Numbered from the stretch's first letter, positions 22,931 to 32,479 are shown. The stretch: 64,000 nucleotides of DNA from Spirochaetia bacterium UBA5763 (GCA_002418835.1 DIEX01000034.1:32180-96179); one strand, 5' to 3'. Numbers and translations are program-made. Notes: a model not told the origin generated them from the letters alone.

Positions 22931-24307
22931 TTGTTCAGAAAATCTAAAAAGATGCATTTTATAGGGATTGGCGGTATCGGTATGAGCGGTATTGCCGAGA
23001 TCCTGATTAACCTCGGATATGAAGTATCCGGATCGGACCTGAAAGCTTCAGAACAGACAAAGAGACTGGAGAGCCTGGGTGCCACTGTATACATCGGGCA
23101 TTTCCCTTCGAATATACTTGACTATAATGTAGTTGTGACTTCAAGCGCAATAGATCTCTCCAATCCGGAGATCATTGAAGCACGAAAAAGAAAGATTCCT
23201 ATCATACACCGCTCTGAGATGCTGGCAGAACTTGTACGACTTAAACACGGTATCGGGGTAGCAGGGACACACGGTAAAACCACAACGTCATCAATGCTCG
23301 CCTCTGTGCTCAGTGACGGAGGCCTTAATCCCACTGCGGTTATAGGGGGGAAGGTATTCAACTTCGGATCAAACGCACGGGCCGGGGAAGGCGATTATAT
23401 TGTATTTGAGGCGGATGAATCTGACGGTTCATTCCTGAAGCTGCTCCCCAGTATTGCAATAGTAACAAATATTGATGCGGATCATCTCGATCATTACAAG
23501 TACTTCGAAGGCCTCAAAGATGCCTTTCTTACATACATGAATAATATACCATTTTACGGTTATTCGGTGCTCTGCACTGATGACAGTGTGATTCGCGAAC
23601 TCCTGCCGAAAATTGACAGGCCGTATTATACTTACGGGCTGAATGATGAAGCTGATTTTTCGGCATGCAACATAAGGATGGAGAACGGCCGAACATGTTT
23701 TACATGTAACTACAAGAACAGGCCTCTTGGAGATTTTAATCTTGCACAGCTTGGAAATCATAATGTTTTGAACTCTCTCTCCGTAATAACAGTTGCACTT
23801 GAACTTGGGCTCACTTACGAAGCAATCAGGGACGGGCTTGTGAACTTCCGTGGTGTGGGGCGCAGGCTCGAGAGGGTCGGTGAACTTAAAGGAATTCTTG
23901 TGATGGATGATTACGGCCACCACCCCACGGAGATAAGGGCCACCCTTGCCGCCCTTAAAAATATGGGGAGAAGAATAGTTGTAATCTTTCAGCCGCACAG
24001 GTATTCCCGAACAGAACTCCTCTGGGATGAGTTCGGTCAGTCCTTTGCAAATGCGGATGAAATTTTTCTCACAGAGATCTATCCCGCTGGTGAAGCTCCT
24101 ATTGAAGGTGTATCAACAGATCTTATCTGTCAGGCAGTGAAGAAACATGAGAGCAGGGAAGCTGTCCTTATAAAAAAATTTGAGGATATACCCTCGGCTG
24201 TTATACCTTCTTTAAAAGAAGGGGATGTTGTTCTGACACTTGGTGCGGGTGATATTTATAAATCAGGAAAGATGATCCTGCAAAGCCTTGGCGGGGAAGT
24301 TTTATGA
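22931..24307 (+). CDS. murC: UDP-MurNAc:L-alanine ligase MurC
   Basis: Adds the first amino acid of the stem peptide. 458 residues starting at a TTG one base after the murG stop. Seen are G-I-G-G-I-G-M-S-G-I-A-E, G-S-D-L-K-A-S, the ATP loop V-A-G-T-H-G-K-T-T-T-S-S (about 112-123), E-A-D-E-S-D-G-S-F and D-D-Y-G-H-H-P-T-E-I. MurB and Ddl, which often follow MurC, are absent here; ftsQ overlaps its end instead. Confidence 0.96.
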   Translation: MFRKSKKMHFIGIGGIGMSGIAEILINLGYEVSGSDLKASEQTKRLESLGATVYIGHFPSNILDYNVVVTSSAIDLSNPEIIEARKRKIPIIHRSEMLAELVRLKHGIGVAGTHGKTTTSSMLASVLSDGGLNPTAVIGGKVFNFGSNARAGEGDYIVFEADESDGSFLKLLPSIAIVTNIDADHLDHYKYFEGLKDAFLTYMNNIPFYGYSVLCTDDSVIRELLPKIDRPYYTYGLNDEADFSACNIRMENGRTCFTCNYKNRPLGDFNLAQLGNHNVLNSLSVITVALELGLTYEAIRDGLVNFRGVGRRLERVGELKGILVMDDYGHHPTEIRATLAALKNMGRRIVVIFQPHRYSRTELLWDEFGQSFANADEIFLTEIYPAGEAPIEGVSTDLICQAVKKHESREAVLIKKFEDIPSAVIPSLKEGDVVLTLGAGDIYKSGKMILQSLGGEVL

Positions 24308-24987
24308 GATTACCCGCAGCTCTTGCAGTTCTTCTTTTTCTTTCGTCAGCTCTATCTGCTGAAAAGATAGAGTTTTTTGAAAATATAGAATTCCGGGGAA
24401 CGAAAAATCTGGACAGGTATAATGTCATCCGGATGAGCAGGGCAAAGGCTAATAATAAAGGAATTATAATTGATACTGATTCACTGAAAGATGTTCTTGA
24501 AAAGAATATCATGGTTAAAAATAGTTCTTTGTCACGGGAGGGGAATTCTCTCATCATTGAAGTTGAGGAAAATTACCCGCTTTTTACGGCAATGTTTGTA
24601 GATAAGCAGCAGAGCATACCGGTTTTACTTGATGAAAAGATGAATCTTGTTGAATCAGGGCTTTTTTTCAGGACAGATATGCCGATAATTATTACAGGCA
24701 GAGAGTATGCTGATTCCGCTGAGGGGACAAAAACTCTTCTGTCGCTTTTTGAACTTCTTAAGAATATGAAAAGTCAGAAAGGTGTATTTGTAGATGAGCT
24801 GGAGGAGGTCAGACTTGATTCTCCGGCTGAACTGAAGGTGAAGTTAAGAAAGAGAAAAACTCTTTTCGTTATAAAAAATGAGTTGAATGGATTTGTAAGA
24901 CTTGAGAAAACAGCGGCTTATCTTGACGCGGCAGCACGGTATCCTGAGTTTCTTGATCTCAGGGGAAACATGGTGCTGGTCAGGTAG
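24304..24987 (+). CDS. ftsQ: FtsQ/DivIB-type division protein
   Basis: A 227-residue protein with an N-terminal hydrophobic segment (residues 4-18) that is either a membrane anchor or a signal peptide. A POTRA-like region follows (I-E-F-R-G-T-K-N-L-D-R-Y-N-V-I-R), then a beta-domain (I-I-E-V-E-E-N-Y-P-L-F, V-L-L-D-E-K-M-N-L-V). Position between murC and ftsA supports FtsQ. It lacks the usual cytoplasmic N-terminal tail before the membrane segment, so it is a short, divergent member. ATG overlaps the murC stop by 4 bases. Confidence 0.8.
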   Translation: MRLPAALAVLLFLSSALSAEKIEFFENIEFRGTKNLDRYNVIRMSRAKANNKGIIIDTDSLKDVLEKNIMVKNSSLSREGNSLIIEVEENYPLFTAMFVDKQQSIPVLLDEKMNLVESGLFFRTDMPIIITGREYADSAEGTKTLLSLFELLKNMKSQKGVFVDELEEVRLDSPAELKVKLRKRKTLFVIKNELNGFVRLEKTAAYLDAAARYPEFLDLRGNMVLVR

Positions 24988-25005
24988 ATCCCGAGAGGTT
25001 AATGT

Positions 25006-26229
25006 ATGGAAGATATTATTGTCGGCCTTGACATAGGCACAACCAAAACCTGCGCTGTAATAGGGTTCCTGAATGAGAATAATCAGGTTGAGGTTGCCGG
25101 TGTGGGCGTTGCCCCGTCAAAGGGGATGAAAAACGGCGTAATAGTAAACATTGACAACACTGCCGCTTCGGTTGTTAAAGCAATTGAAGATGCTGAACTT
25201 ATGGCCGGGTATGAGGTGAGCAGTGTTTTCGTAGGGATAAGCGGCCAGCATATTAAAGGTGAAAATTCGAAAGGCGTTGTGGCCATTGCCAACCGTAACA
25301 GGACAATATCCCAGGTTGAGGTTAAGCGCGTTATTGAGGCGGCACAGGCAATTGTTATCCCTGTTGACAGGGAGATAATGCATGTGCTTTCAAAGGAATT
25401 TACCGTTGACGATCAGGGCGGGATTAAAGATCCCGTGGGGATGAGCGGCGTGAGGCTTGAGGCGGAGGTCCATATTATTACAGCAGCTACAACAAGTATT
25501 CAGAATATGATAAAGGCAGTGGGTAAAGCCGGATTCCAGCACAGGGATGTTGTGTTTAATCCCCTTGCTTCTGCGGATTCAGTTCTTGCAAGAGATGAGA
25601 GGGAACTGGGTGTTGCACTTATAGATATCGGAGGGGGAACAACTGATATAGTCGTTTATCTTGAGGGTGGAGTTGCATACTCCTCTGTACTTCCTGTGGG
25701 GAGTATTCACATAACAAACGATATATCCATCGGACTCCGCACATCGATTGAGTCAGCAGAGATGATAAAAAAGAAATACGGATGCGCGGACCTCTCCCTT
25801 GTGGATGCGTCAGAGCTTGTTGATGTTCCATCAGTAGGCGGACGTGCTCCGCGAAGGCTCTTCAGGCAGGAGCTGACTCAGATTATTCAGCCCAGAGTTA
25901 GTGAAATCATGGAGATGGTGGATCATGAGCTCATGAAAAGCGGGAAAAAGGATATGCTCGCTGCTGGTATTGTACTTACAGGGGGCGGGAGTATGCTGGA
26001 GGGGTGTGTTGAGGCAGCGGAGAGGGTCTTTAATATGCCGGTAAGAATCGGTATACCGGTTGATATAGTGGGTCTTAAGGATGTCGTTGCAACTCCTCAG
26101 TACGCCAATGGCGTTGGCCTTCTTAAATACGGTATCAGGATGAACAGGTTCAGGGGGCAGGGGAAGTTCGGAAGAACAAAACCTGGGATTGTGGGGAGGC
26201 TTAAAAGAGTTTTTGAAGAATATTTGTAA
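25006..26229 (+). CDS. ftsA: Cell division protein FtsA
   Basis: Actin-like ATPase that tethers FtsZ to the membrane. 407 residues with the nucleotide-binding motifs V-G-L-D-I-G-T-T-K-T (about 4-13), L-I-D-I-G-G-G-T-T-D (about 205-214) and L-T-G-G-G-S-M-L-E-G (about 324-333). It ends with the amphipathic membrane-targeting helix V-G-R-L-K-R-V-F-E-E-Y-L. The SHS2 (1C) region is present between. It is followed by a 280-base AT-rich gap before ftsZ, which therefore may also have its own promoter. Confidence 0.97.
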   Translation: MEDIIVGLDIGTTKTCAVIGFLNENNQVEVAGVGVAPSKGMKNGVIVNIDNTAASVVKAIEDAELMAGYEVSSVFVGISGQHIKGENSKGVVAIANRNRTISQVEVKRVIEAAQAIVIPVDREIMHVLSKEFTVDDQGGIKDPVGMSGVRLEAEVHIITAATTSIQNMIKAVGKAGFQHRDVVFNPLASADSVLARDERELGVALIDIGGGTTDIVVYLEGGVAYSSVLPVGSIHITNDISIGLRTSIESAEMIKKKYGCADLSLVDASELVDVPSVGGRAPRRLFRQELTQIIQPRVSEIMEMVDHELMKSGKKDMLAAGIVLTGGGSMLEGCVEAAERVFNMPVRIGIPVDIVGLKDVVATPQYANGVGLLKYGIRMNRFRGQGKFGRTKPGIVGRLKRVFEEYL

Positions 26230-26266
26230 CTTTTTTTAAATATTAATAATAAAGAAGAAAACATGT

Positions 26267-26295
26267 TTGACAAAATAAAATTAATATTTTATATA
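26267..26295 (+). promoter_or_regulatory. Probable ftsZ promoter in AT-rich spacer
   Basis: TTGACA (26267-26272), 17 bases, TATATA (26290-26295). It lies in the 280-base gap between ftsA and ftsZ. The rest of the gap (to 26509) is very AT-rich and shows no gene. The long leader of about 200 bases may carry further control. Confidence 0.6.
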
Positions 26296-26509
26296 TAAAT
26301 CGTTTATTAGCAATTAATAATGTTCATTCTATTTTAATTAATTCAGACTCATGTTTCGCTGGTTTTCAGAAGTTTTTTTAACCCGTTGTTCACGGGAATT
26401 ATATCGAAAATTATTGGTTTAAACCGTTTTAATACATTTTTTTATGAATTAAAACACGATTTAATGAGACATAATACGATACAATAACGCAGTTTGATCG
26501 GGAGGGTAC

Positions 26510-27715
26510 ATGTTCAAATTAGAGGAAGAAAAGCCACTAACAACCATTATCAAGGTTATCGGTGTCGGCGGTGCCGGTACAAATGCGGTTAACAGGATGA
26601 TCGCTACCGGCATGGAGGGCGTCGAATTCATAGTGGCCAACACGGATGCCCAACAGCTCCGTGACTGTCTTGCTCAGGAGAAGATCCAGATCGGTTCAAA
26701 GCTCACAAGGGGACTCGGAGCAGGTGCGAATCCTGAAATCGGGCGTGAAGCAGCCAATGAGGACAGGGACCACATAACAAAGTCGCTTAAGGGTGCTGAC
26801 ATGGTCTTCATCACATCCGGTATGGGTGGAGGCACAGGTACAGGCGCTGCCCCTGTTGTTGCTGAAATAGCAAAAGAGCAGGGCGCTCTGGTTGTAGGTG
26901 TTGTTACAAAACCTTTCAAGGTTGAGGGTAAAAGAAGAATGACCCAGGCGGAAGAGGGGATAAAAAACCTCAAGAGCAAAGTGGACACTCTCATTACCAT
27001 CCCCAATGATCTCCTTCTCAAAATTATAGACAGAAAAACCCCGATTGAAGATGCATTCAAACTCGCTGATGATATCCTGAGACAGGGAGTTCAGGGTATA
27101 GCGGATTTAATAATGGTAACAGGACTTGTAAATGTAGACTTTGCAGATGTCAGAACAGTAATGAAAGAGACAGGTGATGCTCTCATGGGCGTGGGCATCG
27201 GGACAGGGGAGAACAAGGCAATTGAAGCGACTCACATGGCGATAAACAGCCCTCTTCTTGAAGAGACAAGCATCGAAGGTGCGAAAGCTGTGCTTATCAA
27301 TATCGCCGGCGGTAATGATCTCTCTCTCCATGAAGTGAATGAAGTGACAAATGAGATTACAAGACAGGTTGATCCGGATGCGAATATCATTTTCGGCACA
27401 ACTGTAGATCCTGCTCTTGATGACAGGGTGAGAATTACTGTGATCGCCACAGGTTTTGACAGGAAGAGGAACATGCTTTCTGTTAATAATATGGGGATGA
27501 ACACAACGGTGAATACCAAGGCCAGGGAGACAGTACGGGAGGCTGGCTCAGGTTCACCGCTTACATTGATTGAAGGGAAACAGGATCTGCAGAAGCCTAA
27601 ACCAGCTCCTGCGGGGAAAACTTTCACTCTTGATTACGAGACAAGGAAACCGAGAAAGGATTACTCAAATGAAGATCTCGATATCCCCGCTTTCCTCAGG
27701 AGAATGAGCGAATAA
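26510..27715 (+). CDS. ftsZ: Cell division protein FtsZ
   Basis: Tubulin-like GTPase forming the Z ring. 401 residues, start preceded by GGGAGGG. Motifs: G-V-G-G-A-G-T-N-A-V-N-R-M (about 19-31), the tubulin signature G-M-G-G-G-T-G-T-G-A-A-P, N-D-L-L-L-K and, after a Pro/Lys-rich linker (about 335-385), the C-terminal peptide D-L-D-I-P-A-F-L-R-R that binds FtsA. It is the last gene of the cluster and is followed by a hairpin terminator. Confidence 0.98.
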   Translation: MFKLEEEKPLTTIIKVIGVGGAGTNAVNRMIATGMEGVEFIVANTDAQQLRDCLAQEKIQIGSKLTRGLGAGANPEIGREAANEDRDHITKSLKGADMVFITSGMGGGTGTGAAPVVAEIAKEQGALVVGVVTKPFKVEGKRRMTQAEEGIKNLKSKVDTLITIPNDLLLKIIDRKTPIEDAFKLADDILRQGVQGIADLIMVTGLVNVDFADVRTVMKETGDALMGVGIGTGENKAIEATHMAINSPLLEETSIEGAKAVLINIAGGNDLSLHEVNEVTNEITRQVDPDANIIFGTTVDPALDDRVRITVIATGFDRKRNMLSVNNMGMNTTVNTKARETVREAGSGSPLTLIEGKQDLQKPKPAPAGKTFTLDYETRKPRKDYSNEDLDIPAFLRRMSE

Positions 27716-27755
27716 CGGATTGTATATGAAAAATGCTTTAAATACTGATAAAATT

Positions 27756-27782
27756 GCGGTTTTTTAAAGACCGCTTTTTTAT
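27756..27782. terminator. Terminator between ftsZ and the convergent OmpA gene
   Basis: GCGGT (27756-27760) pairs with ACCGC (27770-27774), followed by TTTTTT, with A-runs on the other side. It ends ftsZ and could also serve the minus-strand gene. Confidence 0.65.
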
Positions 27783-29443
27783 TTAATGATGAAGTCTACT
27801 CTTCTGAACTTCAGGTTTTTCCCTTTCCGGGAATATTTTTTTTTGGTACAGACCTCGCCTGCTCCTTTTGCTGTAATCCTGTCTCCGGGAATACCCATCT
27901 CCATAATAAATTTTTTAACTGCCGAAGCGCGTGCCAGGCTCATCCTGCTGTTTGTCTTTCTGCTTCCAACGGAGTCGGCATATCCTGTAATGAGAATTAT
28001 TGCAGAATCATTCATCCGCAAAAATTCTACAATTGAGTAAAGGGCAGGGATGTCGTCATTCCTGATGTTTGTGGAATTGAAATTGAAATGTATACTTCTA
28101 AATAGAGGTTTTAAATTGTTATCTGATTTACTCAGATCAGGCACAATCGATTTTTCAGGTATTATTTCTTTTTCAGGGATTGATTCCTTTTTTACTTCAG
28201 AAGATTGTTTCTGCCTGGCTGGATTTCTGTTTACATAAAGTGCCACATCCTGATATTGTTCAGGGATAACTTTAACTTTTATTCCTGAACCGCGGTAGTC
28301 AACAGACAGAGGTTCAACGGAAAGCCAGCGAACATCTTTTTTAGGATATATGAGAAAAATTCCACTACTGTCTGTTTTAGCTTCTGTGTTTCTTGCAGCG
28401 TCTTTTATCCCTTCTGCATCTGTTATAAGGCCTACCTGCAGCGGCAGATCTTTCAGAGGTTTACCTGTTAGGGAGTCTGAAACAGTTATTCTGAGTTTAG
28501 TTTCTTTTGAGTAGGCAGTTTTTCTGCTGGTTACATTTTCCTGTGCTCTCGCAGTATCTCTGCTTACATAGATATCATAGCCTCCAAGCCCTCCGAAAGC
28601 ATTATTGCAGATAACATAATCTGATCGGCTTTCCGCATAATAGAGATCATCGAATACGCTGTTTATCGACGGGCCCGCGTTCACCGGCTCGGTGAATCCT
28701 TTAGATGTTTTTATAGTATAATAAATATCCCATCCGCCGAGGCCGCCGTTTCTCATTGAGGAGAAATAATATCTGCTGTCTTTGTAAGAGGGGATAAAAG
28801 CGACTTCAAAATTCCCTGAGTTAATCGATGCAGGGAGTTCCTTTGCATTAAGGTATTTTCCGTTCTGCAGTTCGGCCATGTAAATTTTTGACTTACCCGG
28901 ATTTTTATAGGGCCATCTTGTGAAAAAAAGAAATTTACTGTCATGGGAAAGTGAAGGAGTTCTTTCATTCATTGATGTGTTTACATCACCTTTAAGTAAT
29001 TCCGGCTGGCTCCAGCGGCCGTCACCGTAATGTGATATATATAAATCGAAAGTAATCCTTTTATTTCCGTCAGATGTCATTGGAGGTGAAAATCCGGCGG
29101 GCCTGTCAGATGCAAAAATAATCATTTTTCCGTCTGCTGAAATAAATGGAGTTTCATCATTTGAATCAGTACAGAGTTCAAAAATGGGGAAAGGATCACT
29201 CCAGAGGCCTTTTTCTTTTTTGCATATAAATATATTGTGTGACTGTTCTTCCGGTTTTTTTGAGTTGAAAACCAGTATACTGCCGTCAGCAGTAATTGAA
29301 GGGGAGAAGTCATCTCCTTCTGAATTGATCCTGAATCCGGGATTGACGAATTTTCCGTTCTCCCGGCCATTGTCAGCTGAAACAATAATGACTGCCGTGA
29401 GGACAATTACAGCGGCTGTTATTTGTCGATGAAACTTTATCAT
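27779..29443 (-). CDS. PD40 beta-propeller / OmpA-domain outer-membrane protein
   Basis: A 554-residue envelope protein. Signal peptide at residues 7-23. Residues 40-310 hold repeated PD40/TolB-type blades (F-S-P-S-I-T-A-D-G-S-I-L-V-F, T-P-F-I-S-A-D-G-K-M-I-I-F-A-S-D-R, R-T-P-S-L-S-H-D-S-K-F-L-F-F-T). A Ser/Thr-rich link of the carboxypeptidase-regulatory type follows at about 330-400. The C-terminus is an OmpA-like peptidoglycan-binding domain (I-H-F-N-F-N-S-T near 448, G-Y-A-D-S-V-G-S, N-S-R-M-S-L-A-R-A). It probably links outer membrane and cell wall. Convergent to ftsZ. Confidence 0.88.
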   Translation of the reverse strand: MIKFHRQITAAVIVLTAVIIVSADNGRENGKFVNPGFRINSEGDDFSPSITADGSILVFNSKKPEEQSHNIFICKKEKGLWSDPFPIFELCTDSNDETPFISADGKMIIFASDRPAGFSPPMTSDGNKRITFDLYISHYGDGRWSQPELLKGDVNTSMNERTPSLSHDSKFLFFTRWPYKNPGKSKIYMAELQNGKYLNAKELPASINSGNFEVAFIPSYKDSRYYFSSMRNGGLGGWDIYYTIKTSKGFTEPVNAGPSINSVFDDLYYAESRSDYVICNNAFGGLGGYDIYVSRDTARAQENVTSRKTAYSKETKLRITVSDSLTGKPLKDLPLQVGLITDAEGIKDAARNTEAKTDSSGIFLIYPKKDVRWLSVEPLSVDYRGSGIKVKVIPEQYQDVALYVNRNPARQKQSSEVKKESIPEKEIIPEKSIVPDLSKSDNNLKPLFRSIHFNFNSTNIRNDDIPALYSIVEFLRMNDSAIILITGYADSVGSRKTNSRMSLARASAVKKFIMEMGIPGDRITAKGAGEVCTKKKYSRKGKNLKFRRVDFIIK

Positions 29444-29548
29444 CCCGGGATTACCTCGTATGTAATTCTATAACAATAATCGGAAAATATTCTATATATC
29501 TTTCTCTTAAATTGACGATAATTAAAAATAATGAACCGGAGGAGAGGT

Positions 29549-30361
29549 ATGTCCAGGAAAACTCTGTTATGCTCATTTTTCGCGGTGATACTGCTGTTAA
29601 GTTCAGCGGGAATTTTCGCGCGCGAGAGCTATGAAGACTACATGGAGCAGAAATACAGGGGGAGCGGACAGAATATCCGTGTAAAGAGAGACCGCCCTCT
29701 ATCCGAAATTGATCCCGCTGAAAAAGAGGATCTGCTTGATGAACTGCGGGGAGCAGTGAGAGAGGAGATCGATCACAGCATAAAAGAAGAAAAGTCTGAT
29801 GATACAAAAAAAGTCAATGAAAGCAGATTTATTGAAGAGGTGAGAAGTATTGTCAGGGAGGAGATTGAGGACGCAATAAAGATCAAGCAGGGAAGATATC
29901 TTAGAAGCGGAACTGTGGAGGTCGGTGGTTTTCTTTCGTATCAGGCCCGGGGTGTTGAATCTGATGAGGAAGATAATAATAATATACTCAAAATTTTTCC
30001 TCAGTTCGCATTTTTTCTCGGGAACAATATTGCAATAGCACTTAAGGGAGAGGCGGAGTTTAACCTTACAACAGATACCCAGGCTTATGCCGGCGGGATA
30101 GGCCCTCAGTTTGTTTTCGGAATTACTAAACGTAATGATGTCTGCTTTTATGCTGACATGATGGGTGGAATCAGCAGAAATACACAGATAAACGATAAGT
30201 TCGGTTACAGATACTCAAACGGTATGGGGCTGAAGTTTGTGATGACAAGCGGGGTTATTTTTAATGCCGGAGTTCAGCTTGTTTTTGATAATCTTGGCGA
30301 GAACGTTTCAGGCTTCCAGAATATAATAGTACCCACTATAGGTATAACAGCCTGGTTCTGA
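29549..30361 (+). CDS. Predicted outer-membrane beta-barrel protein with coiled-coil N-terminus
   Basis: A 270-residue exported protein. ATG 29549 follows GGAGGAGAGG and is preferred to 29531. The signal peptide spans residues 4-24. Then comes a charged helical part (about 30-110) with two related segments, L-R-G-A-V-R-E-E-I-D-H and V-R-S-I-V-R-E-E-I-E-D. The remainder has alternating aromatic/hydrophobic strands (V-G-G-F-L-S-Y-Q-A-R-G, I-A-L-K-G-E-A-E-F-N-L-T) and ends in Trp-Phe, as in barrel proteins with a C-terminal aromatic residue. Specific function unknown. First of a three-gene run. Confidence 0.65.
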   Translation: MSRKTLLCSFFAVILLLSSAGIFARESYEDYMEQKYRGSGQNIRVKRDRPLSEIDPAEKEDLLDELRGAVREEIDHSIKEEKSDDTKKVNESRFIEEVRSIVREEIEDAIKIKQGRYLRSGTVEVGGFLSYQARGVESDEEDNNNILKIFPQFAFFLGNNIAIALKGEAEFNLTTDTQAYAGGIGPQFVFGITKRNDVCFYADMMGGISRNTQINDKFGYRYSNGMGLKFVMTSGVIFNAGVQLVFDNLGENVSGFQNIIVPTIGITAWF

Positions 30362-30365
30362 TTTT

Positions 30366-31343
30366 ATGGTACAGGCCCGGAGATATAGTAAAAGTGAACT
30401 TCACGGGATAAAGGAGTTTGCCGGTTATCTTTTTGAAATTCCCTCGATAAAAAAAGAGCCCCTGCTGATAGGCGAGCGGCTGATTATTAATTTTATTGAA
30501 AAAAATAAACAGGAACTTAGTGTAATATTTACAACTCCCGGTTTTTTCCCGGATCTTGCCCCTGCTGAAGCGGTTGAACTTATATTGGATGATATATATA
30601 ACCGGGTATACGCATCATCATTACAGCCGATTAACAGTTTTATTGATAACACTAATCTCTCGTTTTTTGACAGGTTTTCGGAAACCGGTGTTGTTGATGA
30701 CATGCATAGAAGGAGAAAACTTCATGATTTTGTTCTGACTCTTTTCAAAGATAGAGATGTCCGCTACAGGATGTATCCTGTAATCGCGATCTTCAGATAT
30801 AACGCCGTGGATCGATATATATCAGAGATTTTTAACCGTCGTGAATATATATATAAAGAGATCACACGTTTTGAAAGAATTAATCCGGATGCTGATCTTT
30901 ATATAAGCCTGATTAAAGTAATAATCCTTTTGACGAGTGTTGTGTACTATAAGACTGATAAAATATCTGAAGAAGCGGTTCCCCCCGGTTCAGTGACAAT
31001 TCCGGATGCCGCAGCAGGGATGGGATGTGTTAACGTGTACACTGATGAATTAATCAGATATCTGACATCAAAGCTTCCCGGTATCCCGGCAGTAATTATC
31101 AGGCTTGCGGTTAAATCACATTTACCGGTAGATAAACTCGATGAAGGAGATTCTCTTGCAAAACTGGTATATATATTCTGTTCAATGTTTCAGTACTACA
31201 GAGATGCCGAAAAGCCGTACAGGGTTAATGAACCAACGGAGAAGAGCTGGCTTGGTATTGCTAAACATAACAGCGGTTATGCCGGATATGACAGGGATAT
31301 GATTGATAGCCTTTACCTGATCGCGGAGGATAACAACTGGTGA
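30366..31343 (+). CDS. Unknown cytoplasmic protein next to the voltage-sensor-like gene
   Basis: A 325-residue mostly helical soluble protein that I do not recognise. It has no signal peptide. It lies 4 bases after the barrel gene and overlaps the next gene by 4 bases, so the three form an operon. Aromatic-rich helices (F-V-L-T-L-F-K-D-R-D-V-R-Y-R-M-Y) and a Tyr-rich C-terminus are visible. Context with the membrane protein at 31340 suggests they act together, but the sequence gives no activity. Confidence 0.6.
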   Translation: MVQARRYSKSELHGIKEFAGYLFEIPSIKKEPLLIGERLIINFIEKNKQELSVIFTTPGFFPDLAPAEAVELILDDIYNRVYASSLQPINSFIDNTNLSFFDRFSETGVVDDMHRRRKLHDFVLTLFKDRDVRYRMYPVIAIFRYNAVDRYISEIFNRREYIYKEITRFERINPDADLYISLIKVIILLTSVVYYKTDKISEEAVPPGSVTIPDAAAGMGCVNVYTDELIRYLTSKLPGIPAVIIRLAVKSHLPVDKLDEGDSLAKLVYIFCSMFQYYRDAEKPYRVNEPTEKSWLGIAKHNSGYAGYDRDMIDSLYLIAEDNNW

Positions 31344-32479
31344 ATTTAGTGATAAAAAGAAAAATTTTTCAAAGTATCATACCTGCCGTTATAATACTTT
31401 CTCTTCTTCATAATTTTATTAATGAGTATGCTGTATTTGCAATGTGGAGTATTGCTTCAATAACCGCTCTTCTTTGTGCCGGAGTAGTATTTGACCTGAT
31501 CTTTGCAGTGGAATTTATTGTAAAAAGTATAAAAGCCGCAGGGCGTAAAGAATTTCTCATATACATTAAACACAAAAAGGGATGGATTGATATATTAAGC
31601 TCATTCCCTGTTCTTATTCTGTATTCTGTTCCTTTATTCTGTCTCCTTTTAAAAAATAGTGCGGAGATCGGTACTTTATCTCCATTGCCATTTGAGATAA
31701 TGAGTGTTGTGATAACAATCCGCATGCCGCTGATTCTGAGAAGCATCAGGGTTGTGAAGCTGTTCGGAATAAAGGCGTTGCACAATTCTGAAATGACCAG
31801 GCACCACTCTTCTGCCGCAGGAACAGTGGCTGTTATCACTGCTGCTGTTGTTATAATGCTCTGGTCCGGAATCACAGGTTTTTCAGATCCTGAGGGGATT
31901 AAGAAAAGAAGCTCGGATTATTCAAGATTGCTTGTGGAACTTGAAAGCGCTGCCACACTTAATAATCTCGATTTCAGGGATTTATGTGAAAATATTCTTA
32001 TTAGCGATCACCGATTAATAAGAATTAATTATAATAATGGTAAAAGGTATGAGAAGCTGTCAGAATCTGAATTCAGTAAATATTATAATTCCGGTGATTA
32101 TATTAAAGTTTCAGGGGAGCTCTGCTCTCTAACTATTTCTGTAAAAGATTTAAAAAAAGAAAACGCGCGGCTCAATATGATGTTCTTCCTTGTTCTGCTG
32201 GGACCCGGGGTGGCATTTATGTTGTTGTATTCAAGGCATTTTTCAATTACTGTTTCAGATGTTGCAGGTGCTCTTAACTCGGGGTTCAGGAAAAGAGATT
32301 ACAATCTGATGATAAAGATCAGGAATGAGTATAAAGAAGAGGAGTTATACAGGCTTGCACAGTTTTATAATGACGTGTATCTCCCTGCAAAGCTCAGAAA
32401 GAGGGATTTTGAAAAAGAGGGGAGTGGTACACCGATAACAATGGATGCGGTGAAACAATTTGATGAAAATGGGTCGTAG
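31340..32479 (+). CDS. Membrane protein with voltage-sensor-like N-terminus and HAMP-like region
   Basis: A 379-residue membrane protein. The first ~145 residues resemble a four-helix voltage-sensor domain: S2-like F-D-L-I-F-A-V-E-F-I-V-K (51-62), S3-like G-W-I-D-I-L-S-S-F-P-V-L-I (81-93), and an S4-like helix with R128, R134, R137 and K140 spaced three residues apart at its end. Residues 160-180 form a fifth span, 180-270 an external domain, and about 275-295 a sixth span, followed by a HAMP-like cytoplasmic helix pair. There is no pore loop, kinase or cyclase domain. It may be a sensor working with neighbouring proteins. The start overlaps the preceding gene. The family call is by eye. Confidence 0.55.
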   Translation: MNLVIKRKIFQSIIPAVIILSLLHNFINEYAVFAMWSIASITALLCAGVVFDLIFAVEFIVKSIKAAGRKEFLIYIKHKKGWIDILSSFPVLILYSVPLFCLLLKNSAEIGTLSPLPFEIMSVVITIRMPLILRSIRVVKLFGIKALHNSEMTRHHSSAAGTVAVITAAVVIMLWSGITGFSDPEGIKKRSSDYSRLLVELESAATLNNLDFRDLCENILISDHRLIRINYNNGKRYEKLSESEFSKYYNSGDYIKVSGELCSLTISVKDLKKENARLNMMFFLVLLGPGVAFMLLYSRHFSITVSDVAGALNSGFRKRDYNLMIKIRNEYKEEELYRLAQFYNDVYLPAKLRKRDFEKEGSGTPITMDAVKQFDENGS

